From Paenibacillus sp. SZ31 (GTDB lineage Bacteria > Bacillota > Bacilli > Paenibacillales > Paenibacillaceae): DNA of 64,000 nt. The notes below the pieces were generated by a model that was given only the letters and a program-made list of their open reading frames with translations, searched no databases and was not told the DNA's origin. The position numbers and the translations under genes were made by a program. Positions 7,903-15,952 of this stretch are shown piece by piece (position 1 is the stretch's first letter; each line of letters begins with the position of its first letter). Location of the stretch: positions 1-64,000 of the forward strand of contig NZ_JABBEA010000023.1 of NCBI RefSeq assembly GCF_012912005.1. Reading direction: 5' to 3'.

Positions 7903-8874
7903 ATGTCCTTTCAACAAATTATGGGTCAACAAGCGGCCAAGCAAATGTTACAGAGCAGTTTGAGACGTCAGGCCATAAGCCATGCGTATTTGTTTAGCGG
8001 GCCATCCGGAAGCGGGCAACGGAAGACGGCAATTACCTTTGCCAAAGCAATATTCTGTACAGAGCTTGAAGATGACGCGTGCGGGCAGTGTCTTGAATGT
8101 CGTAAGGTGGAACATGGTAATCATCCGGATCTAACCATGCTTGCACCAGATGGAAACAACATTAAAATAGATCAAATCCGGGATCTGCAGCGTATCTTTT
8201 CATATCGATCTGAGGCAGGACATCCGAAAGTATATATTATAGAACAAGCTGAGAAAATGACGGTGCAGGCAGCGAACAGTCTGCTGAAGTTTTTGGAGGA
8301 ACCACAGGTTCCTGCAGTCGGCATCCTGATTACCGATAATGGACAGGCCATGTTGCCTACGATCCGTTCACGCTCCCAATTGGTGCCGTTCAGTGCACTG
8401 AATCCGGAGGAGATGTTACAATCTCTGATTGAAGAAGGGCACCCTGCCAATCTGGCTCGCTCTGCCGTCCATTTAGCGTCAGGATTGGAAGCATGTAGAG
8501 AAATTCTCCAGCAGAATTGGTTTGCAGAAATTAGAAACGTAATGTTACAATTAGGGAAGGAGTCCCTGGGTAGAGGAAGTACATCATTGATCTCTGCACA
8601 GCAGAAGCTTTTTAAAACCGGACTCTCTGAACACCTGGACATGCTACTCAGTTTGTTCCATCTATGGTTTAGGGACATGCTGTATGTTCAGTACGATAGG
8701 CATGAACATATCGTTTTTATAGATCAGTTAGACATGCTATCTCAGTTGGCACATACCCGCAGCACAGAGCAGTGGGTCTCCTATATGGATATGGCCGCAG
8801 CATGCAGAAAAAAATTGCGTTTCAACGTCAATGGCCAGCTTTGTCTGGAGCAATTTTTGATCGGTTTGGCATAA
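7903..8874 (+). CDS. holB: DNA polymerase III subunit delta'
   Basis: Delta' is the stationary subunit of the clamp loader that opens the beta clamp. The 323-residue product has an AAA+ N-terminal region with a degenerate P-loop (GPSGSGQRKT, residues 33-42), a zinc-binding group of cysteines (C52, C60, C63, C66), and the SLLKFLEEP segment typical of delta'. The spoiled P-loop fits a subunit that does not hydrolyse ATP itself. GAGGAGG precedes the ATG. It is followed by ricT and yabA; YabA binds DnaA and the clamp, so the neighbourhood is replication-linked. Confidence 0.95.
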   Translation: MSFQQIMGQQAAKQMLQSSLRRQAISHAYLFSGPSGSGQRKTAITFAKAIFCTELEDDACGQCLECRKVEHGNHPDLTMLAPDGNNIKIDQIRDLQRIFSYRSEAGHPKVYIIEQAEKMTVQAANSLLKFLEEPQVPAVGILITDNGQAMLPTIRSRSQLVPFSALNPEEMLQSLIEEGHPANLARSAVHLASGLEACREILQQNWFAEIRNVMLQLGKESLGRGSTSLISAQQKLFKTGLSEHLDMLLSLFHLWFRDMLYVQYDRHEHIVFIDQLDMLSQLAHTRSTEQWVSYMDMAAACRKKLRFNVNGQLCLEQFLIGLA

Positions 8875-8992
8875 GACTGGGAGAGGGCAGCGTTAGCTCC
8901 AATCATATGCAAACGGTTATAACTTCGGCCGGGTTCCCTAAGAAGACAGGGCTTCAGACGAAGTGGGGTTGGCTTACAAGGGGGTTAATTTT

Positions 8993-9793
8993 TTGTACAG
9001 TGTAGTGGGTGTCCGTTTCAAAAAAGCGGGCAAAATTTATTACTTCGATCCCCTGGACCTTCCCATTGAGAAAGAAAACTGCGTTATCGTGGAGACAGCG
9101 CGGGGGGTTGAGTACGGTAAGGTTGTCGTAGGTAAGAAGGAAGTGGGCGAGTCCGATGTGGTGTTGCCGCTGAAGAAAGTCATCCGCGTTGCGGGCGAGA
9201 CAGATGCCCGTGTGGTTGATGAGAACAAGCGTGCAGCCAAAGAAGCATTCGGTACTTGTTTAAATAAAATCAAAGACCATGGCCTCAAAATGAAGCTGGT
9301 CGATGTGGAATTTACGTTTGATCGCAATAAAATTATATTTTATTTTACAGCTGAAGGAAGAGTTGATTTCCGGGAGCTGGTCAAGGATCTGGCAAGTATT
9401 TTCCGGACACGAATCGAGCTGAGACAGATTGGTGTACGTGATGAAGCGAAGATGCTTGGCGGAATCGGACCTTGCGGCCGTGTGTTGTGTTGTTCTTCCT
9501 GGCTGGGAGACTTTGAGCCGGTATCAATCAAGATGGCTAAAGATCAGAGCCTGTCACTGAATCCGACGAAAATTTCAGGGTTGTGCGGAAGACTCATGTG
9601 CTGTCTGAAATTTGAGCATGATAACTATGAAAGTGTGAGAGAAGAACTTCCGGCTGTAGGCAAATTGGTCGTCACCTCATTGGGTGAAGGAAAAGTTGTC
9701 GGAATTAATGCCGGTAGCCGCACAGTCCATGTTCAACTGTTCGACATCAGTAAAGTCAAAGAACTTCCGCTGGATGACGTCGTTATCAAGTAA
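8993..9793 (+). CDS. ricT: Stage 0 sporulation protein RicT (YaaT, PSP1 domain)
   Basis: RicT forms the Ric complex with RicA and RicF; in B. subtilis this supports RNase Y-dependent mRNA maturation and promotes competence, biofilm formation and sporulation. The 266-residue product carries the PSP1 domain and the cysteine-rich signature GPCGRVLCCSSWL and SGLCGRLMCCLKFE, known to help bind iron-sulfur clusters. The TTG at 8993 is selected because AAGGGGG lies 8 bases ahead and because the resulting N-terminus MYSVVGVRFKKAGKIYYFDP fits the family; the ATG at 8963 lies upstream of that site. Confidence 0.94.
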   Translation: MYSVVGVRFKKAGKIYYFDPLDLPIEKENCVIVETARGVEYGKVVVGKKEVGESDVVLPLKKVIRVAGETDARVVDENKRAAKEAFGTCLNKIKDHGLKMKLVDVEFTFDRNKIIFYFTAEGRVDFRELVKDLASIFRTRIELRQIGVRDEAKMLGGIGPCGRVLCCSSWLGDFEPVSIKMAKDQSLSLNPTKISGLCGRLMCCLKFEHDNYESVREELPAVGKLVVTSLGEGKVVGINAGSRTVHVQLFDISKVKELPLDDVVIK

Positions 9794-9821
9794 ACCATAA
9801 AGGTTGCTTCGGGGTGGAAAC

Positions 9822-10190
9822 TTGGAAAAGAAAAATCTGTTTACGCACATTCATGAAATGGAAACCCAATTGGGTCAGTTGCACGGTGATTTAGGAGAGT
9901 TAAAAATGATTGTGAAGGAGCTGCTTGAGGATAATCAGCGGCTTACCATCGAGAATGAGCAGTTACGCAAGCTGCTTAAGCGTGAGGCTCCGGCAGATCT
10001 GCCGATCTCCTCAGCACTCGCTCCCGTAGCAAGACCAGCAGGTCCGGCTACAGGTGAAGATGTTGTGGGTGAAGGGTATGATAACCTGGCCCGGTTGTAT
10101 CACGAAGGCTTCCATATCTGCAACGTCTATTATGGACATCTGCGGACGGAAGGCGATTGTCTGTTCTGCCTGTCTTTTTTGAATAAATGA
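9822..10190 (+). CDS. yabA: Replication initiation control protein YabA
   Basis: YabA represses replication initiation by binding DnaA, and tethers to the DnaN clamp. The 122-residue product has an N-terminal leucine-zipper coiled coil (about residues 1-50), a variable Ala/Pro-rich linker, and a C-terminal zinc module (HICNVYYG...EGDCLFCLSF). The TTG at 9822 follows GGGGTGG closely and gives MEKKNLF, as in orthologues; an upstream TTG at 9804 would precede the ribosome binding site. It ends the block, with a strong terminator 5 bases later. Its presence makes the DnaA-box cluster at 1099-1190 more noteworthy. Confidence 0.93.
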   Translation: MEKKNLFTHIHEMETQLGQLHGDLGELKMIVKELLEDNQRLTIENEQLRKLLKREAPADLPISSALAPVARPAGPATGEDVVGEGYDNLARLYHEGFHICNVYYGHLRTEGDCLFCLSFLNK

Positions 10191-10194
10191 AGTG

Positions 10195-10222
10195 ACCGTA
10201 GGGATCCCCTACGGTTTTTTTT
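10195..10222 (+). terminator. Intrinsic terminator of the tmk-yabA block
   Basis: ACCGTAGGG (10195-10203) and CCCTACGGT (10207-10215) form a 9-bp perfect stem followed by eight T. Confidence 0.93.
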
Positions 10223-10285
10223 CAAGGTTACAAACCTAAACTTAACGAACATGAGATATAGAGTACCGGAGGATGAGCGTAACAT

Positions 10286-11065
10286 ATGAAAGCAAATGAA
10301 GTAGTGTTACATGAGTCAGAGCGGATTGATGATCTGCTCTCTCATGATCTGAGAATCATTCAAAGTGATGAAGTATTCAGTTTTTCGATGGATGCGGTAT
10401 TGTTGGCTCGGTTTGCTTCCGTACCTAAACGGGGACGTGTACTTGATTTGTGTACAGGTAATGGGGTGGTTCCCATTCTGCTTACAACGCGTACGCAGGC
10501 TAGTCTGGAAGGAATTGAGATTCAGTCACGTTTGGCTGATATGGCGCGTCGCAGTGTGCAATTAAATGCATTGGATGAGTCGATTATGATTCGTGAAGGT
10601 GATTTGCGAGAACTGGTGAAAGAAACGGGTCATGCTGTCTATGATGCAATAACGGTTAATCCCCCATACATGCCTCTGAATGGCAGTGATCTCAAGATGA
10701 ATACACATCAGGCCATGGCACGTCATGAGATTGGATGTACCTTGGAAGAAGTGATCCAGGCTTGCAGTCGACTTGTACGTAATGGCGGTAAAGTATCGAT
10801 GGTTCACCGTCCACAGCGCCTTGCAGAGATTATCTCGCTCATGCGCGAATATAAGCTGGAGCCCAAACGGATTCGGATGGTACATCCCCGTGCTCATCTG
10901 GAAGCCAACATGGTATTAATTGAAGGAATGAAAGATGGTAAACCCGAAGTAAGGATGCTTCCTCCACTCATTGTCTACAATGAAGAGGGGAAATACTGCG
11001 AAGAGATTATGGATATTTACTATGGTCAGCAACATGCTGAGCGCACAACGAAAGGAGGACTTTAG
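10286..11065 (+). CDS. yabB: TrmN6-like adenine N6-methyltransferase (YabB)
   Basis: A class I SAM-dependent methyltransferase related to TrmN6, the enzyme for m6A37 of tRNA1(Val). The 259-residue product has the SAM-binding loop DLCTGNGVVP (residues 54-63) and the catalytic NPPY (125-128) for exocyclic amines. The substrate in this organism is inferred from the family. The ATG at 10286 follows GGAGGATG. It abuts rsmI with no gap; yazA (GIY-YIG), which I recall between these two genes in B. subtilis, is absent. Confidence 0.92.
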   Translation: MKANEVVLHESERIDDLLSHDLRIIQSDEVFSFSMDAVLLARFASVPKRGRVLDLCTGNGVVPILLTTRTQASLEGIEIQSRLADMARRSVQLNALDESIMIREGDLRELVKETGHAVYDAITVNPPYMPLNGSDLKMNTHQAMARHEIGCTLEEVIQACSRLVRNGGKVSMVHRPQRLAEIISLMREYKLEPKRIRMVHPRAHLEANMVLIEGMKDGKPEVRMLPPLIVYNEEGKYCEEIMDIYYGQQHAERTTKGGL

Positions 11066-11950
11066 ATGACTTTGCATATTCAGAAAAGCTATGCGGAGCA
11101 GCCAGAAGGATCAGGTAAGCTATATCTGGTTGGAACACCGATTGGTAATCTGGAGGACATGACCTTCCGGGCCATCAAGACATTGCAGAGCTGTGACATC
11201 ATTGCAGCAGAAGATACACGCCAGACCCGAAAGTTGCTTACCCATTTTGAAATTACACCGTCGATGTTGTTTAGTTATCACGAGCATAACAAGGGAGCAA
11301 GTGGCCCTGAACTGATACGCTATATAATAGAAGGAAAAAATCTGGCACTGGTCAGTGATGCCGGTCTGCCAGCCATTTCAGACCCTGGTTCCGACCTTGT
11401 ACAGCTTGCGCTGGAAGCCGGAATAACGGTCATTCCCATCCCTGGACCCAATGCTGCGTTGTCTGCTCTGATCGTGTCCGGATTACCGACGGAGCGTTTT
11501 ACATTCGGCGGTTTTTTGCCGCGGGAGAAAAAGGATATGCGAAAAGTACTGGAGGCTTTTGACGAATCCAACGGGACTTTGTTATTTTATGAATCACCTC
11601 ACCGTATTCGAAAAACATTAGTCCATCTCGAAGAAATTCTGGGTGACCGCTCGATTGTCCTGGCCCGTGAACTAACCAAGCGTCATGAGGAATTCGCAAG
11701 GGGCACTGTGAAGGAATGCATAGACTGGCTTGAAGAGCATCCACCTCTTGGCGAGTACTGTTTGCTGGTAGAAGGCATTAAGGAAGAGGAGCGTAAGGCT
11801 GAACGCGAAGCATGGTGGCAGCTCATGTCGCTTGCGGATCATGTCAACCACTATGAGGGTGAAGGACATAATCGCAAAGATGCGATGAAAAAAACGGCAA
11901 CCGATCGTGGTCTTACGAAGCGGGATGTATATAATGCGTTAATCGAGTAG
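11066..11950 (+). CDS. rsmI: 16S rRNA (cytidine1402-2'-O)-methyltransferase
   Basis: RsmI uses SAM to 2'-O-methylate C1402 in the decoding centre of 16S rRNA. The 294-residue product has the tetrapyrrole-methylase-like fold with LYLVGTPIGNLEDMTFRA, IAAEDTRQTRKLL, LVSDAGLPAISDPG and the PGPNAALSALIVSGLP segment typical of RsmI. AAAGGAGG lies at the end of yabB, and the ATG directly follows the yabB stop codon, so the two are coupled. KsgA, at 17843, modifies the same region of the ribosome. Confidence 0.96.
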   Translation: MTLHIQKSYAEQPEGSGKLYLVGTPIGNLEDMTFRAIKTLQSCDIIAAEDTRQTRKLLTHFEITPSMLFSYHEHNKGASGPELIRYIIEGKNLALVSDAGLPAISDPGSDLVQLALEAGITVIPIPGPNAALSALIVSGLPTERFTFGGFLPREKKDMRKVLEAFDESNGTLLFYESPHRIRKTLVHLEEILGDRSIVLARELTKRHEEFARGTVKECIDWLEEHPPLGEYCLLVEGIKEEERKAEREAWWQLMSLADHVNHYEGEGHNRKDAMKKTATDRGLTKRDVYNALIE

Positions 11951-12129
11951 CTAACCGAACCAATTATCATCTGTCATGGGGAACATAACCTGAAAAGAAC
12001 CTTATACCCAACCTTAGTGGAATCTTAAAAAAGCAGAGCGGTTCAAAAAAAATTCCAAATAAAATTTACCGCTCTCTCCCGGTTGTGGTGTGACAGACCC
12101 ATTTTGGGTAATGGAACCCATGACAGGGC

Positions 12130-12170
12130 AAAAAAATACCTTCCACGGTGGGGTTCACACCGGGAAGGCC
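12130..12170 (-). terminator. Intrinsic terminator of abrB
   Basis: On the reverse strand, CCTTCCCGGTG and CACCGTGGAAGG form a stem around TGAACCC, followed by TATTTTTTT. A second reverse-strand hairpin lies near 12036-12074 (AGAGCGGT with ACCGCTCT, large loop, then GCTTTTTT). The 283 bases between rsmI and abrB hold nothing else I can identify. Confidence 0.85.
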
Positions 12171-12233
12171 ATTAAGGAATATTAAAAAGGTTAGAAATAA
12201 CAATTTAGATAAGTCCAGTATACCTGGTTTTTC

Positions 12234-12488
12234 TTATTTTGTCACAGGTGCAGGGATTTCGGAAATACATTCGTTACAAACAATTTTACCTTTGAAGTAA
12301 GTAACGTTCTCTGCATTACCACAGAAGATACAAGCAGGCTCGTATTTTTTCAACATGATGCGCTCGCCGTCAACATAGATTTCCAGAGCATCTTTTTCAC
12401 CAATACCGAGCGTACGGCGCAATTCGATTGGAATAACTACCCGTCCTAGTTCGTCCACTTTTCTTACAATACCTGTTGATTTCATCAT
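12234..12488 (-). CDS. abrB: AbrB-family transition-state regulator with four-cysteine tail
   Basis: AbrB-type swapped-hairpin DNA-binding protein that represses post-exponential genes in growing cells. The N-terminal 50 residues (MKSTGIVRKVDELGRVVIP and on) are nearly the B. subtilis AbrB sequence. The C-terminus differs: instead of the AbrB dimerisation tail there are C53, C56, C71 and C74 in a CxxC-x14-CxxC pattern, suggesting a small zinc ribbon. The 84-residue product has two adjacent ATGs (12488 and 12485); GAGAGGAG is about 11 bases ahead. A sigma-A promoter at 12559-12587 and a Spo0A box at 12529-12535 lie upstream. It is in the place of B. subtilis abrB, before yabD/tatD, but metS is missing. 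Confidence 0.92.
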   Translation of the reverse strand: MMKSTGIVRKVDELGRVVIPIELRRTLGIGEKDALEIYVDGERIMLKKYEPACIFCGNAENVTYFKGKIVCNECISEIPAPVTK

Positions 12489-12528
12489 TATAATCAGTGC
12501 TCCTCTCAGCTAACTATCATTGTCATTA

Positions 12529-12744
12529 TTCGACATTATTTTATGTTTTATGATACTCATCATACCAACGATTCCCAAAACAGTCAACCTTAAAATTAGC
12601 TTAAAATTAAGGCTGTTTTTCACAAGGTTACTGGTGGTAAGGGATTGAAAGCCGTTTTTCGTATTTAAACATCAATGTCAGCTTTGTCGATTTGGAAAAC
12701 GACAAAACTACGTTATTCGACAAAGTTCGTCATGCTGTGTCGAA
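12529..12744. promoter_or_regulatory. Spo0A boxes in the abrB upstream region
   Basis: The Spo0A box TGTCGAA occurs exactly three times: 12529-12535 and 12716-12722 (as TTCGACA) and 12738-12744. A near match, TGTCGAT, is at 12685-12691. The first lies about 17-23 bases downstream of the predicted abrB transcription start, matching the known arrangement in B. subtilis where Spo0A-P represses abrB from sites downstream of its promoter. The second group lies within 90 bases of the divergent HD gene start, so Spo0A may also control that gene. Binding is inferred from sequence only. Confidence 0.7.
12559..12587 (-). promoter_or_regulatory. Sigma-A promoter of abrB
   Basis: On the reverse strand, TTGACT (12587-12582) and TATGAT (12564-12559) are separated by exactly 17 bases. 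The predicted start near 12552 leaves a leader of about 64 bases that contains a Spo0A box. Confidence 0.8.
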
Positions 12745-12805
12745 TCTTTGATGAATTGTAGAGATCAAAGCGTTAATATAAGAGAAATTAAAGGAGTGAG
12801 TCGAT

Positions 12806-14083
12806 ATGGAACAACGTTTAACGGAAGAGAAAGTGTTTAAAGATCCGGTACATAATTACATCCACGTGCAAGATCCAGTTATATGGGAGTTAATCAACAC
12901 TCCCGAATTTCAGCGTTTACGTCGGATTCGTCAGTTGGGGACTTCGTACCTTACCTTTCACGGGGCAGAGCATAGTCGTTTCTCACATTCACTGGGTGTT
13001 TATGAAATTACGCGCAAGATCATCTCTCAATTTGAAAGAAGTCATTATTCGGATTGGCCGAAAGAAGAAAAGATTGTAGCTCTGTGCGCAGCTTTACTTC
13101 ATGATCTTGGGCATGGGCCATTCTCTCACTCCATCGAGGAAGCTTTTGACATGAATCACGAAGATTGGACTTGTCGCATCATTACAGGTGATACCGAAGT
13201 AGGGGCGATCTTAAGACGGTATGCTCCTGATTTTCCTGAGAAAGTGGCTTCTGTGATTCAAAAAACGTATGAGCAACCGATTGTAGTCAATCTGGTGACT
13301 AGCCCTCTTGATGCGGACCGAATGGATTATTTGCTCAGGGATGCTTATTTTACAGGAGTAAACTATGGAACAATCGACCTTGATCGTATCCTTCGTATGC
13401 TGCGCCCTTATCATGGACGGATTGTAGTCAAAGACTCAGGCATGCATGCTGTTGAGGATTACTTAATGTCTCGGTATCAGATGTATTGGCAGATTTACTT
13501 CCATCCGGTAACCCGGAGTTCCGAAATTATATTGCGGCAAATATTCAAGCGAGCGAAAACACTTATACAGGAAAATTTTCAATTCCGCTTCATGATCGAT
13601 CCACTACCTCAATTATTTGAAGGAGAACTATCGGTAGAGGAATATTTGCAGTTGGATGAAGCTTTGATTCAGACGGCATTTACGCAGTGGCGCAAGGAGG
13701 ACGATACTGTTCTAAGTGAGTTATGCGAACGTTTTATGGATCGCAAGTTATATAAGTATGTAGAACTTGAACAGACCGACTTGATAATGATGGAAGAGAT
13801 TCGGGAAGCATTTGTTCAGGCAGGTCTTAATCCCGAATATGATCTTGAAATTGATTTTCCATCGGATAATCCGTATGATGTGTTTCGTCCGGATGAATCC
13901 ACGGATAAGCAGATTCTTCTGCTCGATCGACAGGACAAGTTACATGAGTTGTCAGAAGTATCCGACATTGTCCGTTCCATCAGTGGGCTACATCGGGGAA
14001 AACATCATTTGTATTACCCGCAAAACAAGGTGGATGCGATTATTCACGAATTACCGTCCCATATACGCCCCTATTTCTTGTAA
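12806..14083 (+). CDS. HD-domain phosphohydrolase (YwfO-like)
   Basis: A 425-residue HD-superfamily metal-dependent phosphohydrolase resembling B. subtilis YwfO and the dGTP triphosphohydrolase group. Metal ligands can be read as H56 (AEHSRFSHS), H99-D100 (LLHDLGHGPFSHS) and the aspartate in SPLDADRMDYLLRDA. Family members act on (deoxy)nucleotides; the substrate here is unknown. AAAGGAG precedes the ATG. In B. subtilis ywfO is elsewhere; here it replaces metS between abrB and tatD and shares with abrB a divergent control region containing Spo0A boxes, which hints at growth-phase control. A 7-bp inverted repeat (CTTTGAT/ATCAAAG) lies at about 12746-12770. Confidence 0.88.
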   Translation: MEQRLTEEKVFKDPVHNYIHVQDPVIWELINTPEFQRLRRIRQLGTSYLTFHGAEHSRFSHSLGVYEITRKIISQFERSHYSDWPKEEKIVALCAALLHDLGHGPFSHSIEEAFDMNHEDWTCRIITGDTEVGAILRRYAPDFPEKVASVIQKTYEQPIVVNLVTSPLDADRMDYLLRDAYFTGVNYGTIDLDRILRMLRPYHGRIVVKDSGMHAVEDYLMSRYQMYWQIYFHPVTRSSEIILRQIFKRAKTLIQENFQFRFMIDPLPQLFEGELSVEEYLQLDEALIQTAFTQWRKEDDTVLSELCERFMDRKLYKYVELEQTDLIMMEEIREAFVQAGLNPEYDLEIDFPSDNPYDVFRPDESTDKQILLLDRQDKLHELSEVSDIVRSISGLHRGKHHLYYPQNKVDAIIHELPSHIRPYFL

Positions 14084-14415
14084 TGATGAGTGTACAACTT
14101 GGTGAAAAATTTCGAGTTCAAAAGACTTTCTAAAAGAGCTATTTTTCATGATACAGTAATCTGCTTTAATGGGGAGTATATGTAGATCGACATAATTTTG
14201 TAAAAGAAAGTAGTTAGAGTCATCATCAATAGCAATATATAGATCTAAATATCCGTATATCTTCTATATATTGTAGTTTGTGAAGAAAAGAGTGTAATGA
14301 TGGAATTCCAAGGGTTTTTAAAATTTTCTTTATGAAGCATTAAAATATTGGATTTTATAAATTAAATTACCAAAAAGAAGATAGTCGTTAGTTCGACATG
14401 AAGGGAGATACAAAC
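14084..14415. other. AT-rich gene-free stretch before tatD
   Basis: About 330 bases, visibly more AT-rich than its surroundings. B. subtilis has metS in this interval. I see no gene, RNA or convincing promoter. A TTCGACA (14392-14398) matches a Spo0A box but is isolated and may be chance. Confidence 0.5.
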
Positions 14416-15186
14416 ATGATGCTGTTCGACACACACACACATCTGGATGCACCACAATTCGACGAGGACCGCGAGGACATGATTCAACGTGCTGTGGACG
14501 CGGGGGTTGGTCGCATGATCAACATTGGTTTTAACCGGGAGACGATTCCAACCACAATGAAACTGGCCGAAACATATGACTTTATATATGCAGCAGTAGG
14601 GTGGCATCCGGTAGACGCGATCACGATGCAGGAGGGCGATCTGGAGTGGATTGCATCTTTATGCAAGCATGAAAAAGTGGTCGCGATCGGTGAGATTGGA
14701 TTGGATTATCACTGGGATACTTCGCCGAAGGAAGTGCAACATCGCGTATTACGACAACAAATTGCTTTGGCGCGTGAAGTGAATATGCCGATTGTCATCC
14801 ACAATCGGGATGCGCACGAGGATATTATAAAAATTTTGCGTGAAGAGAAGGCTGGCGAGGTTGGTGGTGTGATGCACTCGTTCTCGGGTAGCTGGGAAAC
14901 AGCGAAAAGTTGTCTCGATATGGGCTTCCATCTGTCCTTCGGAGGTCCAATCACATTCAAAAATGCAAAGCAACCAAAAGAGGTTCTGGAGAAGGTTCCT
15001 ATGGACCGGTTTTTCATTGAAACAGATGCTCCATATTTGACACCTCATCCGTACCGTGGAAAACGAAATGAGACAGCGCATGTACGTCTGGTTGCAGAGG
15101 CAGCTGCGGAAATTAAAGGCATTTCGGTAGAGGAAATTGCTGCAATAACAACCAAAAATGCCATGGAACGATTTGGCATTCGTTAA
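14416..15186 (+). CDS. tatD: TatD family metal-dependent hydrolase
   Basis: TatD (YabD) is a TIM-barrel amidohydrolase with 3'-5' exonuclease or DNase activity in studied homologues. The 256-residue product shows the metal-binding FDTHTHLD near the N-terminus, AIGEIGLDYHW, VIHNRDAHEDI, GVMHSFSG and ETDAPYLTPHP. The ATG at 14416 has AAGGGAG 8 bases upstream; an ATG at 14398 lies before that site. It precedes the c-di-AMP riboswitch and yabE. Confidence 0.94.
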   Translation: MMLFDTHTHLDAPQFDEDREDMIQRAVDAGVGRMINIGFNRETIPTTMKLAETYDFIYAAVGWHPVDAITMQEGDLEWIASLCKHEKVVAIGEIGLDYHWDTSPKEVQHRVLRQQIALAREVNMPIVIHNRDAHEDIIKILREEKAGEVGGVMHSFSGSWETAKSCLDMGFHLSFGGPITFKNAKQPKEVLEKVPMDRFFIETDAPYLTPHPYRGKRNETAHVRLVAEAAAEIKGISVEEIAAITTKNAMERFGIR

Positions 15187-15434
15187 AAAAACGAGTAAAT
15201 CAGGTGAAATAGAGAGTTAAGCGGAGTTAATTTGCTCTTTGATCCAAATAAATCAAGAATATTACAATATTTTAACCAAATATTCAGAAAAACGTACTTG
15301 ATCAATGCTTTACAACATGCATCAAAACAGGATATCATCTTTTCAGTGAATTGTTGTGCGGAAAATTGGACAGATGTTCGGGGGATGAACAAAGGGACAC
15401 TTTCCGAGGAAACAACATTACTTTCATGAATCAG

Positions 15435-15690
15435 TCTCGCTGAGTCTCCGTTAACGGAGAGCGGGGGAACCAATAGGGCTTAAACATCGGTGTATTTGGC
15501 CGATGCGCATCGTTCGCTGACCCAAAAGCAGCGAGAGGATCTGCGAAGCCATATTTGATTTCTTCTTTGGGTCTCGGGGTGAATTCAAGGGCGTCCGCCA
15601 TGAGCGGGTGACCCAAGATAGGGCGGCTCTCTTTCGCCCGAACCCGACAGCTAACCTCGCAAGCGGAAAAAGAGAGGCAACCTCGTGCAT
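15435..15690 (+). ncRNA. Cyclic-di-AMP riboswitch (ydaO/yuaA type)
   Basis: The 250-base stretch shows the conserved ydaO core: GCGGGGGAACCAA at 15461, GGGGTGAATTC at 15576 and CCCGACAGCTAACCTCGC near 15642, with GC-rich stems between. This motif binds two c-di-AMP molecules and normally turns expression off when the ligand is high. It stands upstream of yabE, a cell-wall remodelling gene, which is a typical ydaO target. A terminator at 15718-15763 provides a likely expression platform. The exact ends are estimated. Confidence 0.93.
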
Positions 15691-15717
15691 GAATTTCCGA
15701 TATTCAGAATCATTCGG

Positions 15718-15763
15718 AAGCCACGAAAGAGTTCCTCTTACACTCTTTCTTTGGCTTTTTTGT
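15718..15763 (+). terminator. Terminator downstream of the c-di-AMP riboswitch
   Basis: AAGCC and GAAAGAG pair with CTCTTTC and GGCTT across a small internal loop, followed by a T run. Position and the upstream aptamer suggest ligand-controlled termination before yabE. Confidence 0.85.
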
Positions 15764-15818
15764 TTTTGAATAAAAGAAATGTTGTCATCATACGGTAGGT
15801 ATTCAGGAGGATGACATC

Positions 15819-15893
15819 ATGTTGCGAAGATTGATTCATGGTGCAGAACCGGTCATTTGGTCCGATCTGTGTTCTGTAGAAAAATTGGTATAG
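15819..15893 (+). CDS. Possible 24-residue leader peptide
   Basis: An ATG with an ideal AGGAGG (15805-15810) 8 bases upstream opens a 24-codon frame (MLRRLIHGAEPVIW and on) that ends in TAG at 15891-15893. It lies after the riboswitch terminator and 59 bases before the yabE start, in a different context from the yabE ribosome binding site. It is too short to assign by composition. It may be a leader peptide, a spacer translated by chance, or a remnant. I am unsure that it is expressed. Confidence 0.4.
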   Translation: MLRRLIHGAEPVIWSDLCSVEKLV

Positions 15894-15952
15894 TCACGTC
15901 AAAGACATCATGCATTACTTTAGACGACGAGGCTATGAAGGAGGACGGAGAA

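Noticed and set aside
14392..14398. Single Spo0A-like box before tatD
   Set aside because: Isolated 7-mer in AT-rich DNA, no promoter elements placed sensibly around it.
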